Shown here in pieces: positions 37,600-46,580 of a DNA stretch of 64,000 nucleotides (position 1 is the first letter of the stretch; each line of letters opens with the position of its first letter). The stretch spans positions 1 through 64,000 of the forward strand of contig CAMCFT010000018.1 of assembly GCA_945874225.1 (NCBI GenBank), written 5' to 3'. The notes under the pieces were generated by a model. That model saw only the letters and a program-made list of their open reading frames with translations. It was not told the DNA's origin and did not search any database. Source of the stretch: Flavobacterium psychrophilum. GTDB taxonomy: Bacteria; Bacteroidota; Bacteroidia; Flavobacteriales; Flavobacteriaceae. Made by a program: the position numbers and the translations under genes.

Positions 37600-38720
37600 T
37601 GAGTTTAGATCTGGGTACATATAAAACCGAAAAAGCACAAAGTAAAGAATTTAAGATTGAAACGGGCCAATGGCAGTTCTCTAAAACACTTTCTGACAAG
37701 AAGAAAGAAATATTCTATCGGGAATTGGGTATGCTGCTAAAATCAGGTGTCGATTTTAAGAAAGCCTTGGAAATATTGAGCAATCAATCCAGTAATAAAT
37801 TCGAGAAAGAAATCATTATTCAAATTAAGGATAAAGTAGTCGAGGGGAGAAGTATTTATGAATCAATGAGAGAAACCAAACAGTTTTCCCCCTATGAATA
37901 TTACAGCATTCAAATAGGGGAGGAAACAAGAAAACTGGAAGAAGTCTTAAGCGAGCTTCAAAAATATTTCAACCGAAAGATTCAAATGAAAAGGCAAATA
38001 GTCTCAGTATTGACGTATCCGGCTATTGTGATGTTGGTTACTTTTTTAGTGCTTTATTTTATGTTAAATAAGGTAGTGCCAATGTTTAGCTCAGTATTCA
38101 AACAATTTGGAAGTGAATTGCCAAAAAGCACCCAAATTATAATAAAAATATCCAATCATTCTGGAGCAATTTTTACACTTATAATTGGACTTATAATCGG
38201 TTTGACGCTAATGCACGTTTTATGGAAAGAAAAGCAAAGCTATAGAGCTTTTACAACAAAAATGCTGCTGAAAATTCCTTATTTTGGAAATCTAATCCGG
38301 AAAATTTATATCTCTCGTTTTTGTCAGGCAATGAATTTATTGATTACCTCTAAAACGACACTAATCAATTCTTTGTCATTGACTGCCAAAATGATAGGCT
38401 TTTACCCTATTGAGGTGGCCATTGAAGAAATAAAAGAAGATATAACCAGAGGTGCCTCATTAAATGAGAGTTTAAAAAAACATGAGGTCTTTGAAAATAA
38501 AATGGTGTCTATGGTTGAGGTGGCAGAGCAAGTCAATCAGCTCGAAACGATGTTCGAACGGCTAACAGAACAATACAACGAGGAAATCAGCCATCAGACT
38601 AAAATGATTGGGGTTATTCTGGAACCCATGATTATTATTGTTATCGGACTAATTGTAGGAGTGATTATGGTTTCAATGTATGCGCCAATGTTTGATTTGA
38701 GCAAAATAATAAATAAATAG
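37599..38720 (+). CDS. Type II secretion/type IV pilus inner-membrane platform protein (GspF/PilC)
   Basis: 373 residues with two GspF repeats. The first cytoplasmic domain is ~45-140 (YRELGMLLKSGVDFKKALEIL, the hallmark start), followed by a membrane segment (~142-165, IVMLVTFLVLYFMLN), then a second segment pair at ~190-210 and the second GspF domain (FCQAMNLLITSKTTLINSLS), ending with a C-terminal membrane helix (PMIIIVIGLIVGVIMVSMYAPMFDL). It anchors the assembly ATPase and recruits pilins. Co-transcribed with the pilins upstream; a 217-bp gap with its own promoter-like module follows. Confidence 0.93.
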   Translation: MSLDLGTYKTEKAQSKEFKIETGQWQFSKTLSDKKKEIFYRELGMLLKSGVDFKKALEILSNQSSNKFEKEIIIQIKDKVVEGRSIYESMRETKQFSPYEYYSIQIGEETRKLEEVLSELQKYFNRKIQMKRQIVSVLTYPAIVMLVTFLVLYFMLNKVVPMFSSVFKQFGSELPKSTQIIIKISNHSGAIFTLIIGLIIGLTLMHVLWKEKQSYRAFTTKMLLKIPYFGNLIRKIYISRFCQAMNLLITSKTTLINSLSLTAKMIGFYPIEVAIEEIKEDITRGASLNESLKKHEVFENKMVSMVEVAEQVNQLETMFERLTEQYNEEISHQTKMIGVILEPMIIIVIGLIVGVIMVSMYAPMFDLSKIINK

Positions 38721-38762
38721 TTGCTTTGGGCTTAATTATTTTAACGACCTCTTTAACATTTA

Positions 38763-38819
38763 TTTAACAAATAAGGTAGTTTTTCTACCCTAACAGTAGC
38801 AGTAAACCGTTTATGTTTA
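38763..38819 (+). promoter_or_regulatory. Shared promoter module, internal copy before the major pseudopilin
   Basis: TTTAACAAATAAGG, palindrome GGTAGTTTTTCTACC, 22 bases, TATGTTTA (38812-38819). Nearly the same as the copy at 34531, and the following leader aligns as well, so this looks like a duplicated regulatory region that gives the second half of the operon its own promoter. Confidence 0.6.
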
Positions 38820-38937
38820 CAACCAATAGGATCTGGTAAAATACAATTCTAAAACAAAGTATAAAACTTGATTTTACATGGACACTCAATAAAAACGGAG
38901 GCTTAGATATTTTCAAAATAGTTGTAATAAGACAATA

Positions 38938-39390
38938 ATGATAAAAAGAAACTGGATGTTGAAAAGAATTAAAAAATACATACATAACAGTAAAAAAGCC
39001 ACAGTTAAAGCATACTCCCTGACAGAGATTTTAATTGTATTGTGTATTATTGGAATATTGTTATTAATGGTATTGCCTAACCAAACATCAGTGATTGGCC
39101 AGGCAAAAGCCATTGAGGCACAAGCAATGCTGAATCAGATTTACGGACTGGAAAAAAGTCATTTTTATCGCTATTCCAAATATTCAAACAACTTGGAAGA
39201 AATTGGTTTTGAGCAGGAATTGACCGTTGACGAAGGGGGACAAGCGGTTTACAAAATCGAAATTCTCGAAGCGTCTAACGATTCCTTTTCTGCAAGAGCA
39301 ACTGCGACCTCCGACTTAGATGATGATGGAAGTTTCAATACCTGGGAAATCGACAATAAGAAAATGTTAACCGAAGTAACAAAAGAATAA
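38938..39390 (+). CDS. Major (pseudo)pilin, GspG/PilA-like
   Basis: 150 residues. A long basic leader of ~24 residues ends VKA, followed by the prepilin N-terminus YSLTEILIVLCIIGILLLMV with Glu at +5. After the helix comes a GspG-like short domain (AQAMLNQIYGLEKSHFYRYS; DLDDDGSFNTWEID, a possible calcium-binding turn as in GspG). Alternative start: Met7, 18 bases downstream. It heads the second transcription unit and is followed directly by the prepilin peptidase. Confidence 0.88.
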   Translation: MIKRNWMLKRIKKYIHNSKKATVKAYSLTEILIVLCIIGILLLMVLPNQTSVIGQAKAIEAQAMLNQIYGLEKSHFYRYSKYSNNLEEIGFEQELTVDEGGQAVYKIEILEASNDSFSARATATSDLDDDGSFNTWEIDNKKMLTEVTKE

Positions 39391-39391
39391 A

Positions 39392-39874
39392 TTGAAAATA
39401 GCATTTATAGGTTTGTTACTTTGTTTGCTGCTGGTGTTTTTTCAAGATTGGAAATACAGAAGAATTCATGTGGGCTTGCCTTTGGCAATTGCCCTTTGCT
39501 CTTTTTATATAATCCATCAAAAAAATGAATTCCTGTTCCGGAGTATTGCTTTCAATTTAGGCTTTTTAGGGCTTACATTAAGTATATTGACTATATATAT
39601 GAGTCTGAAAAGCAAACAATTTTCGAATCCTTTTCAAAATTATTTTGGGCTAGGCGACTTACTTTTTTATGCGGCTATTGCGCCATTGTTCATACTTCAA
39701 AATTACATTCTCTTCTTCATTCTTTCAATGATTTTTGCGATTGGTCTTCAATTGGGATTAAAAAAAATCCTCAAAGAGAACACGGTGCCTTTAGCAGGAT
39801 TTTCAGCTTTGTTTTTGTGTATTGTAATCATAAAAGATAGTCTTTTACTTTTTCAAAAAATCACACTATTATAA
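39392..39874 (+). CDS. Prepilin peptidase, short form (A24 aspartic peptidase)
   Basis: 160 residues, highly hydrophobic, with about six membrane helices. Catalytic aspartates are Asp19 (FQDWKYRRI) and Asp89 in the GLGDLLFYAA (GxGD) motif. The N-terminal methyltransferase half of GspO/PilD is missing, as in other short A24 enzymes. The start is TTG at 39392, one base after the pilin stop. It probably cleaves the three prepilins of this operon, all of which carry Ala rather than Gly before the cut. Confidence 0.85.
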   Translation: MKIAFIGLLLCLLLVFFQDWKYRRIHVGLPLAIALCSFYIIHQKNEFLFRSIAFNLGFLGLTLSILTIYMSLKSKQFSNPFQNYFGLGDLLFYAAIAPLFILQNYILFFILSMIFAIGLQLGLKKILKENTVPLAGFSALFLCIVIIKDSLLLFQKITLL

Positions 39875-39877
39875 AAT

Positions 39878-41281
39878 ATGCAAGAGATAATAGTTCATCC
39901 CGAAAATCAGCATAGTATTTCAAGTGATTTAGCAAACCAGTATAGGATATTGCCTAAATCGGTTTCCGAGAATACGTTAGAATTATACGTAGAGGATACA
40001 TTTGGTAATAAGGATGCCAAAGAGGAATTGGAACTTTTTTTGGGGAAACATATTGTTTTTAGTACGGTAGATTCCTCTGATATGGAAAAAGCCTTATCTA
40101 TTTATTACAGAAAAGAACGACTTGCTACTGTTAACAAATCACTAAAGGTGGACAAAGGAGATTTTCTGGAGAATTTATTGGGTGAAGCAAAATCCTTGAA
40201 ATGCAGTGATATTCATTTTGAAGTCTACGAAGATTCAGCTCGAATTCGCTTTAGAATAGACGGTCAATTGATGGAGCGTTACAAAGTGGAAATGGATAAT
40301 TACCTGGAGCTGGTCAACAAAATTAAAATAAAAGCCAAACTCAACATTACCGAAAAACGGTTGCCACAAGACGGCAGGATTACTAACGAATCGTTTGATA
40401 TAAGGGTGTCTATTTTACCTACTTTATTTGGAGAAAAAATAGTAATGCGATTGCTAGGGCAAGATGCGTCAAATATCGATTTGAAAACACTGGGTTTTCA
40501 AAAAGAAGAATTGGAACATTATCTCGAGGCCGTAAAAAAACCTAACGGGATTATTCTGATAAGTGGACCAACGGGTTCTGGGAAAACAACAACTCTTTAT
40601 GCTACTTTGAGATTGTTAAATGACAGCAGAAGAAATATTGTTACTGTTGAGGATCCGATTGAATATACCCTAAAAGGCATCAACCAAGTTCAATTAAAAG
40701 AGGATATTGGATTGACCTTTTCGTCAGCTTTAAAGTCGTTCTTGCGACAAGACCCGGATGTAATTATGTTGGGAGAAATTAGAGACTCCGAAACGGCTTT
40801 GATGGCCATTCGGGCTTCTTTGACGGGACATTTGGTTTTATCAACGATACACACCAATTCCGCTATAGGAACGATTTCCAGATTAATCGATATGGGAGTG
40901 CCGCCTTATCTGATTGCGGAAACATTAAACCTTTCTGTAGCGCAACGATTGGTTCGAAAACTTTGCGACAATTGCAAAAAAGAAGTCGAATGCCATAAAG
41001 AAGATTTTCCTTCAAATTTTCAATTTCCGTACGAAATTTCAAAATACAACAAACCTGTCGGTTGCAACAAGTGTTTTCATACGGGCTATAAAGGCAGAAG
41101 AGCCATTTATGAAGTTTTAACTATCGATGGAATCATCAGTGAAGCTATTAAAAACAATGCGATTACAAAAGTATTCAGTAAGGAAGAAAATTATAAATCA
41201 CTGTCAGAAAAGGCTTTTGATATTTTAGCCGAAGGAGAAACGGCACTAGAGGAAATTTATTCTATTTTAATCAACATATAA
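39878..41281 (+). CDS. Secretion/pilus assembly ATPase (GspE/PilB)
   Basis: 467 residues, a complete GspE: N-terminal GspE-N region (~1-85), then KSLKCSDIHFE and the RFRIDGQL segment, Walker A GPTGSGKT at 230-237, Asp box VEDPIEYTLKGINQVQ, Walker B LRQDPDVIMLGEIRD, His box LSTIHTNSA, and a four-Cys zinc site (CDNC ... CNKC, GYKGRRAIYEVL). It powers pseudopilus extension. No PilT retraction ATPase is encoded nearby, which argues for a T2SS-like rather than a retractile pilus. Confidence 0.96.
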   Translation: MQEIIVHPENQHSISSDLANQYRILPKSVSENTLELYVEDTFGNKDAKEELELFLGKHIVFSTVDSSDMEKALSIYYRKERLATVNKSLKVDKGDFLENLLGEAKSLKCSDIHFEVYEDSARIRFRIDGQLMERYKVEMDNYLELVNKIKIKAKLNITEKRLPQDGRITNESFDIRVSILPTLFGEKIVMRLLGQDASNIDLKTLGFQKEELEHYLEAVKKPNGIILISGPTGSGKTTTLYATLRLLNDSRRNIVTVEDPIEYTLKGINQVQLKEDIGLTFSSALKSFLRQDPDVIMLGEIRDSETALMAIRASLTGHLVLSTIHTNSAIGTISRLIDMGVPPYLIAETLNLSVAQRLVRKLCDNCKKEVECHKEDFPSNFQFPYEISKYNKPVGCNKCFHTGYKGRRAIYEVLTIDGIISEAIKNNAITKVFSKEENYKSLSEKAFDILAEGETALEEIYSILINI

Positions 41282-41285
41282 ATAA

Positions 41286-43202
41286 ATGTTTAAACAAATT
41301 ATTTGCGTTCTAATCGGTGTCTTTTTTACAAATCTTGTTGCTGCACAACAGGATATAAATGAATTAAGCAGAAAATTTGATGAATTGTCAATACAAAAAA
41401 AAGGACTCAATGAAGCAATTAAAATAGATGTTTCAGGGGTGACATTATTTGATTTTATTTCTTCAATAGCCGAAGAACATCAACTGAATGTAGATGTAGA
41501 TATTGCTTTGAATCAACCGGTAGCGAACAACTTTTTTGATGTTACGGTCAAAGAAGTGTTTATTCATTTGGTCCAAAAATACGATTTGGAAGTCTCTTTT
41601 ATGAATAACATCATTGTTTTTAAAAAGAGAAAAGAAGTGGTGATTATTGAAAAAAAAACGCCTAAAATTATTGATGTTAATTACAATACACAAAACGATT
41701 TCTTGTCCATTAAACTGGAAAACGATTCGTTGCAATCAGTTATAAAAGCGATTATTGACAAGTCAAGTAAGAACTTAGTATTAGCTCCGGATATTAAAAG
41801 TCAAAAAGTCTCGGCTTACATTCTCAATCGACCATTTGATCAAGTTATCGAAATGATGGCAAAATCAAATGACTTAATGGCAACCAAAGATGAAAACGGA
41901 TTTTATTTTATCGAAAAAAACAAAGAAAAAAACAACAATGGTGCAACGGACAATAATAACAATCCGAAGTCAAAACAACCCAAAGCAAGTATTGGCGCTC
42001 CGGGGTATTTCGAAGTAAATTTATCCAAAACGGGGTTTTTATCGGTAAAAGCAAATGGGGCTGATGTCGCTGATTTGTTAACCGAAGCTGCCGAAAAATT
42101 GCATATAAATTACTTTCTATACAATAAGCCTGAAAATGAAAAAACATCACTCTTGGCAGAAAATATTTCTTTTGATGAACTTTTAGAGCATATTTTCAAA
42201 GGAAAAAAATACACTTATAAGAAGAAAGATAATTTATATTTAATTGGGGAACAGGTGACTGAAGGGCTTAGGGAAACTGAAATGATTCAATTGGAAAATC
42301 GATCTATCGAATCAGTGCTTACTTCTTTGCCAAAGGTCTTTTCAGAAAAATTGGAAATTAAAGAATTTATTGAACTTAATGGATTAATAGTTTCTGGCTC
42401 AAAATCGGTGCTTGAAGAATTAAAAGTGTATATCAAGCAAATTGACAAAGTAGTCCCAATGGTTCAAATTGAGGTAATTATTGTGCAATACAATAAAGGA
42501 TACGACATTCAAACAGGAATGAAAGCAGGTTTAGATAAAATAAATACACCACCACCTACAGGGGGTACAATACATCCTACGACAGATGTATCAATAAATG
42601 CGACATCAATTAACAGTTTAATTGATGCCTTTAATGGTTTTGGTCTTTTTAAATTGGGAAAAGTAGCTTCATCATTTTATCTTAATCTGAAACTACTTGA
42701 AAATAATTCCATAATTAAAGTGGAATCAACACCTAAAATCGCTACTATCAGCGGGCATGAAGCAAAATTGTCAATTGGAGAAACGAGCTATTATTTTGAA
42801 CAAAATAACCGATTGATAAACAACAGTATCGGAAACGATATATTGAATTCAGGAACCTGGAAATCTACCGATGCTAATTTGACAGTATCAATTAAACCTT
42901 TTGTTTCAACAGATGAAAATGTAACTTTATCAATATCGGTCGAGAAAAGTTCTTTCTTAGGTAGAGCTGGGGAAACAGCCCCTCCAGGGAAAGCGACTCA
43001 AAGATTTGAATCTTTGGTTAGGGTAAAAAATGGCGAAATGATTTTATTGGGAGGATTAGACGAATTGAAAAAAGAAAATTCAGGATCGGGAACACCGCTG
43101 ATATCACGAATTCCGGTTATTAAATGGTTTTTTAGCAGCCGGAAAAAAGGAAAAAGCGACTCAAAACTGCACATTTTTATCAAACCTACAGTAGTATATT
43201 AA
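41286..43202 (+). CDS. Outer-membrane secretin (GspD/PilQ family)
   Basis: 638 residues with a Sec signal (IICVLIGVFFTNLVAAQQ). Repeated STN/N-type domains at ~40-115, ~140-215 and ~240-320 (VTLFDFISSIAEEHQLNVDV; SLQSVIKAIIDKSSKNLVLA), separated by an Asn-rich linker (~215-235), then an N1-like domain and the secretin barrel domain from ~395 (VPMVQIEVIIVQYNKGYDIQ; ESTPKIATISGHEAKLSIG) to the end (GEMILLGGL; PVIKWFF). It forms the outer-membrane gate. No lipobox, so a lipoprotein pilotin is likely to be separate. Confidence 0.93.
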   Translation: MFKQIICVLIGVFFTNLVAAQQDINELSRKFDELSIQKKGLNEAIKIDVSGVTLFDFISSIAEEHQLNVDVDIALNQPVANNFFDVTVKEVFIHLVQKYDLEVSFMNNIIVFKKRKEVVIIEKKTPKIIDVNYNTQNDFLSIKLENDSLQSVIKAIIDKSSKNLVLAPDIKSQKVSAYILNRPFDQVIEMMAKSNDLMATKDENGFYFIEKNKEKNNNGATDNNNNPKSKQPKASIGAPGYFEVNLSKTGFLSVKANGADVADLLTEAAEKLHINYFLYNKPENEKTSLLAENISFDELLEHIFKGKKYTYKKKDNLYLIGEQVTEGLRETEMIQLENRSIESVLTSLPKVFSEKLEIKEFIELNGLIVSGSKSVLEELKVYIKQIDKVVPMVQIEVIIVQYNKGYDIQTGMKAGLDKINTPPPTGGTIHPTTDVSINATSINSLIDAFNGFGLFKLGKVASSFYLNLKLLENNSIIKVESTPKIATISGHEAKLSIGETSYYFEQNNRLINNSIGNDILNSGTWKSTDANLTVSIKPFVSTDENVTLSISVEKSSFLGRAGETAPPGKATQRFESLVRVKNGEMILLGGLDELKKENSGSGTPLISRIPVIKWFFSSRKKGKSDSKLHIFIKPTVVY

Positions 43203-44389
43203 TGATTACATTATTGTCTAAAATATTAAAATTGAACAATATACATATTGTTGGAGTCATTAGTAAAGAGGATGAGGAAAACTATAATGTACTTACGGTT
43301 AAAAAGAAAGGAAATAAAATAGATATTATCACTGCGGTTTCATTTAATACTTTCGAGGAGTTTAAAAAAACGATAGATCCTAAACTTCCTATAATTATAG
43401 TGGTTGATGGGAAAGGGATTCTAAACAAGGAAATTGACTTCAGTAATGAAACAGATGTAAATTGGCAGAAAAATATTGATTTTACGACTATTTATCATAC
43501 AAGCTTAAAAGGATTTAGTAGTAATTTCATAAGTTTTTGTAGAAAAAATGGAGTAGAAGAAACGATAACAAAATTTCAAAAAAACGGATTTCAGATAGTC
43601 GATATTTATATAGGTGCTTTTTTATCAGCCTTGTTATACAATACCATAAAGAAAGAGATCATAATTTCAAACGAATTGCTTTTGAATTTTGAAAATGGAA
43701 AGTTGGTCAAATTTTCAAAGCAAACAGAACCAATTAAACTGGAACAATACAATATTGGAAAAGAGACGGTTTCCAGTGTTTTTTTGCCCTTATATGGTGC
43801 TTTGATCCACTTTTTTATTCAACCAAAAGAAGTTTCAAAAACAAAAAATGAGGCTTTAAATGAGGAAGAAATTATTTATAAAAAGGCATTTAATATATTG
43901 GGAATTACAATGCTGGTTAGTTTTTTAGGTGCGTTATTGGCAAGTTATCTGTTAATACAGTATTACGGCTCAAAAAACGGGGAACTCAACCTTCAAAATG
44001 TATATTCAAACCAATCCTATCAGATAATATTGGATTTAGAAAAGCAAAAAGAAAACAAGCAAAAAATTTTAAATGAGGCTGGTTTTTTATCGTCAAAATT
44101 TATTACTTATTATGGTTATGAAATAATTAAATCAGTCCCCCAAGATATTGCTTTGAACGAGCTAAATATAAAACCCTTAAGCAAAGAAACTAAAGCGAAT
44201 CTAAAGATAAATTTTGATGTAAAAACAATCATGATTAAGGGAGAAACAGTCGAGGAATCATCATTAAACAGCTGGATGGAGGAGTTGAAAAAAATGAATT
44301 GGGTGAAAAATTTTGAAATTATAAGTTTGAAAAAAGACAAGAAAAACAAATCACAATTTGAACTAAAAATCACGATAAAAGATGTTTGA
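43202..44389 (+). CDS. GspL-like assembly protein (PilM-PilN fusion layout)
   Basis: 395 residues. Residues ~1-215 are a degenerate actin-like cytoplasmic domain (PIIIVVDGKGILNKEIDF), one membrane helix lies at ~232-255 (GITMLVSFLGALLASYLLIQ), and the periplasmic part (~265-395) has a coiled coil and a PilN-like ferredoxin fold (IMIKGETVEESSLNSWMEEL; WVKNFEIISL). This is the GspL/PilMN layout linking the ATPase to the periplasm. First base overlaps the secretin stop; its end overlaps the next gene by 8 bp. Confidence 0.75.
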   Translation: MITLLSKILKLNNIHIVGVISKEDEENYNVLTVKKKGNKIDIITAVSFNTFEEFKKTIDPKLPIIIVVDGKGILNKEIDFSNETDVNWQKNIDFTTIYHTSLKGFSSNFISFCRKNGVEETITKFQKNGFQIVDIYIGAFLSALLYNTIKKEIIISNELLLNFENGKLVKFSKQTEPIKLEQYNIGKETVSSVFLPLYGALIHFFIQPKEVSKTKNEALNEEEIIYKKAFNILGITMLVSFLGALLASYLLIQYYGSKNGELNLQNVYSNQSYQIILDLEKQKENKQKILNEAGFLSSKFITYYGYEIIKSVPQDIALNELNIKPLSKETKANLKINFDVKTIMIKGETVEESSLNSWMEELKKMNWVKNFEIISLKKDKKNKSQFELKITIKDV

Positions 44390-44906
44390 GAATTATTCGT
44401 ATAAAAAAAAATTCACAGCATTAATTGCAGTATTCTTGATGCTTTCAATTACGGCTTATAAAAGATCATTTCATACTTTATTTCAGGTAATGGAGGAATA
44501 CAGGGGACTGTCTGAAAAAGTTGACGATATCAATAAAAAAGCAAACAATACGGATGGATTGATTGGAGACATTGCCTATTTAGATAAAATAATTGGTAAA
44601 GAGGGGATAACGAAAGAAATGGCGCAACAAGGAATTGTAAGTTTTGCTACAAAAAATCATGCTCAGATATCCATTAATGATGTCCAGCCCATACATGTTT
44701 TCTCGGATGATAATTATAGAATAATTACGAATCAGCTGGATGTAACTGGTAACAGCAATCAATTGTTGCAATTAGCCTATGATTTTGAAAAACAATTTGA
44801 CTTTTCAAGAATAGTGAGCATGAACTTTTATACAACCACGAAAAACAATAAGTTCGAAGTATTACACTTAAAAATGATATTCCAAAACTATGAAAACAGT
44901 AAATAA
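44382..44906 (+). CDS. GspM/PilO-like inner-membrane assembly protein
   Basis: 174 residues: short cytoplasmic tail, one membrane helix (~12-27, FTALIAVFLMLSITAY), a coiled-coil stretch (~35-60), then a small alpha/beta domain (SQLDVTGN-type LDVTGNSNQLLQLAYDFEKQ) as in PilO/GspM. Position after GspL is canonical. Overlaps the next gene by 17 bp. Confidence 0.72.
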   Translation: MFENYSYKKKFTALIAVFLMLSITAYKRSFHTLFQVMEEYRGLSEKVDDINKKANNTDGLIGDIAYLDKIIGKEGITKEMAQQGIVSFATKNHAQISINDVQPIHVFSDDNYRIITNQLDVTGNSNQLLQLAYDFEKQFDFSRIVSMNFYTTTKNNKFEVLHLKMIFQNYENSK

Positions 44907-45846
44907 AATTTGGCTACTTTCCTTGGCATTAGGAATAGTCTCTTGTGATGATATTTTTGAAAAAGACATTACTAATGATACAATCCAAACGATTTCACCT
45001 AGCAATGAGGCAGTAGTAGAGAGTAACGTAGTCAATTTTCAATGGAACAGTCTTGAGGGTGCTGACAAGTATCGAATACAGGTAATAGCTTCTAATCAGG
45101 CTATTGTGTTAGATTCATTGGTAAGTAAAACGAACCTGACTTTCCCGTTAACACAAGGAGTGTATCAATGGAAAGTAAGAGGAGAAAATTTCGCTTACCA
45201 ATCCTCTTATTCTACCCTGTTAAATCTTACGGTTATGGAGACTTCCAACTTGGCAAACCAACAAGTGGTTCTGTCTAGTCCATCGAATGGATTTTACACT
45301 AACGACACTAATTTGACCTGTTCTTGGCTAGGCATAAATAAAGCCGATTATTATGATTTGGAATTAATCAATATGACAAAGGGACAAACAGTGGTATATC
45401 AATTATCTGATATTACAAATACTTCAGCAACTTTAAATAATACAATTCTAAGTCAGGATGCGGAATACCAATGGAAAATTAGAGCCGTAAACACCACTAG
45501 TAAAACAGCATTTACGTCAAGAGTCTTTTTACTGGACAAAATGAATCCTAACCAACCTCAGAATAATTTACCCGCAAACAATGCAGTCAAAGTCGCTAAT
45601 CAATCAATTACTTTTGATTGGATTTCACCTACAGATACCGGAACAATTCAGTCACCTATAGCATACACTATTGAATTTGCAAATAGCAATGCGTTTACCA
45701 CAATAATTCAAACTTCAAACAGCTCGACGGCAACTTTTTCACAAATATTTACTTTGGCAGGGGAGTATTACTGGAGAATTAAAACCTCTGACACAGCGGG
45801 TAATAGCAGTATTTATAGCGTTCCTTTCAAATTCACGATTAATTAA
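44890..45846 (+). CDS. Outer-membrane lipoprotein with three Fn3-like domains in the secretion operon
   Basis: 318 residues. Lipoprotein signal IWLLSLALGIVSC-DD (Cys ~19). Three repeats of ~95 residues share the fibronectin-III-like pattern (VNFQWNSLEGADKYRIQV ... YQWKVRG; LTCSWLGINKADYYDLEL ... YQWKIRA; ITFDWISPTDTG ... YYWRIKT). There is no GspN/PilP equivalent with this fold in classical systems, so it may be a pilotin, an outer-membrane scaffold or a surface adaptor. Embedded between PilO-like and PilP-like genes with overlap on one side. Confidence 0.8.
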   Translation: MKTVNKIWLLSLALGIVSCDDIFEKDITNDTIQTISPSNEAVVESNVVNFQWNSLEGADKYRIQVIASNQAIVLDSLVSKTNLTFPLTQGVYQWKVRGENFAYQSSYSTLLNLTVMETSNLANQQVVLSSPSNGFYTNDTNLTCSWLGINKADYYDLELINMTKGQTVVYQLSDITNTSATLNNTILSQDAEYQWKIRAVNTTSKTAFTSRVFLLDKMNPNQPQNNLPANNAVKVANQSITFDWISPTDTGTIQSPIAYTIEFANSNAFTTIIQTSNSSTATFSQIFTLAGEYYWRIKTSDTAGNSSIYSVPFKFTIN

Positions 45847-45858
45847 TTTAGTTTACCG

Positions 45859-46368
45859 ATGAAAAAGAAAATAAATATTGTTTTGATTATAGTCGTTTTA
45901 GGACTATGGGGTACAGTGGGTTATAGGACTGTTAATCAATATTTTTTTTCAAAAAAATTGATAATAAAGACAATGGATTTAAATAAGGAGTTAAACGCAA
46001 ACCAAATAAATAAAGATACTTTCCAAATGGAAAATAGTATCAGAGATCCATTTTTGAACAAACAAGATCAAAGCATGGTTCCCAGTACAAAAAAAATCTA
46101 TTCAAAGTCTTTAAATATAAAAAAGAATGTTGCTCAGACTTTCAAACCAAAGGAGTTTATCAATTGGCCTTCTATTTCGTATCATGGTTATATCCAATCT
46201 AAAGTAAATAACGAAGAATTAATTTTGGTTAAGATTAATGAAAAGATGCACAAACTTAAAATCAATGAAGAAGTTGAAGGGGTAACTTTAAAAAAAGTGT
46301 ATAAAGACTCTATTGAATTTGTTTTTAATAAAGAAAAAAAAATAATTCAAAAAAAGGGAACTATATAA
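45859..46368 (+). CDS. GspC/PilP-like coupling protein
   Basis: 169 residues with an N-terminal membrane helix (~6-24, IVLIIVVLGLWGTVGYR), a disordered linker with the RDPFL motif typical of PilP/GspC (SIRDPFLNK, ~53-61), and a small C-terminal HR-like beta domain (~97-165, ISYHGYIQSKVNNEELILVK). Members of this family bridge the inner-membrane platform to the secretin N0 domain. Last gene of the operon, 12 bp after the Fn3 lipoprotein. Confidence 0.75.
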   Translation: MKKKINIVLIIVVLGLWGTVGYRTVNQYFFSKKLIIKTMDLNKELNANQINKDTFQMENSIRDPFLNKQDQSMVPSTKKIYSKSLNIKKNVAQTFKPKEFINWPSISYHGYIQSKVNNEELILVKINEKMHKLKINEEVEGVTLKKVYKDSIEFVFNKEKKIIQKKGTI

Positions 46369-46580
46369 AATTTTAGAATAAGAAATAGAGGCCTTTAACT
46401 GATGCAAAAGACTTTTGGGTTTTTAATCGTTAGCATATAATTTTCACCTCATTTGCTAATAGAAAATGAATGGTACACTTTCTAGCTTTCATTTCCATAT
46501 AATGTCATTCTGTCTTGAAATAATATAATCAGAACGAACCAAAAAAATAATTTTATCAGCATACCAAACTAGGACAATCT

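Noticed and set aside
34708..46368. Retractile type IV pilus or DNA-uptake competence pilus.
   Set aside because: No PilT ATPase and no ComEC/ComEA genes are present, and the layout (GspK-like, one GspE, GspC/L/M-like) fits a T2SS-like pseudopilus better; not excluded if such genes lie elsewhere.
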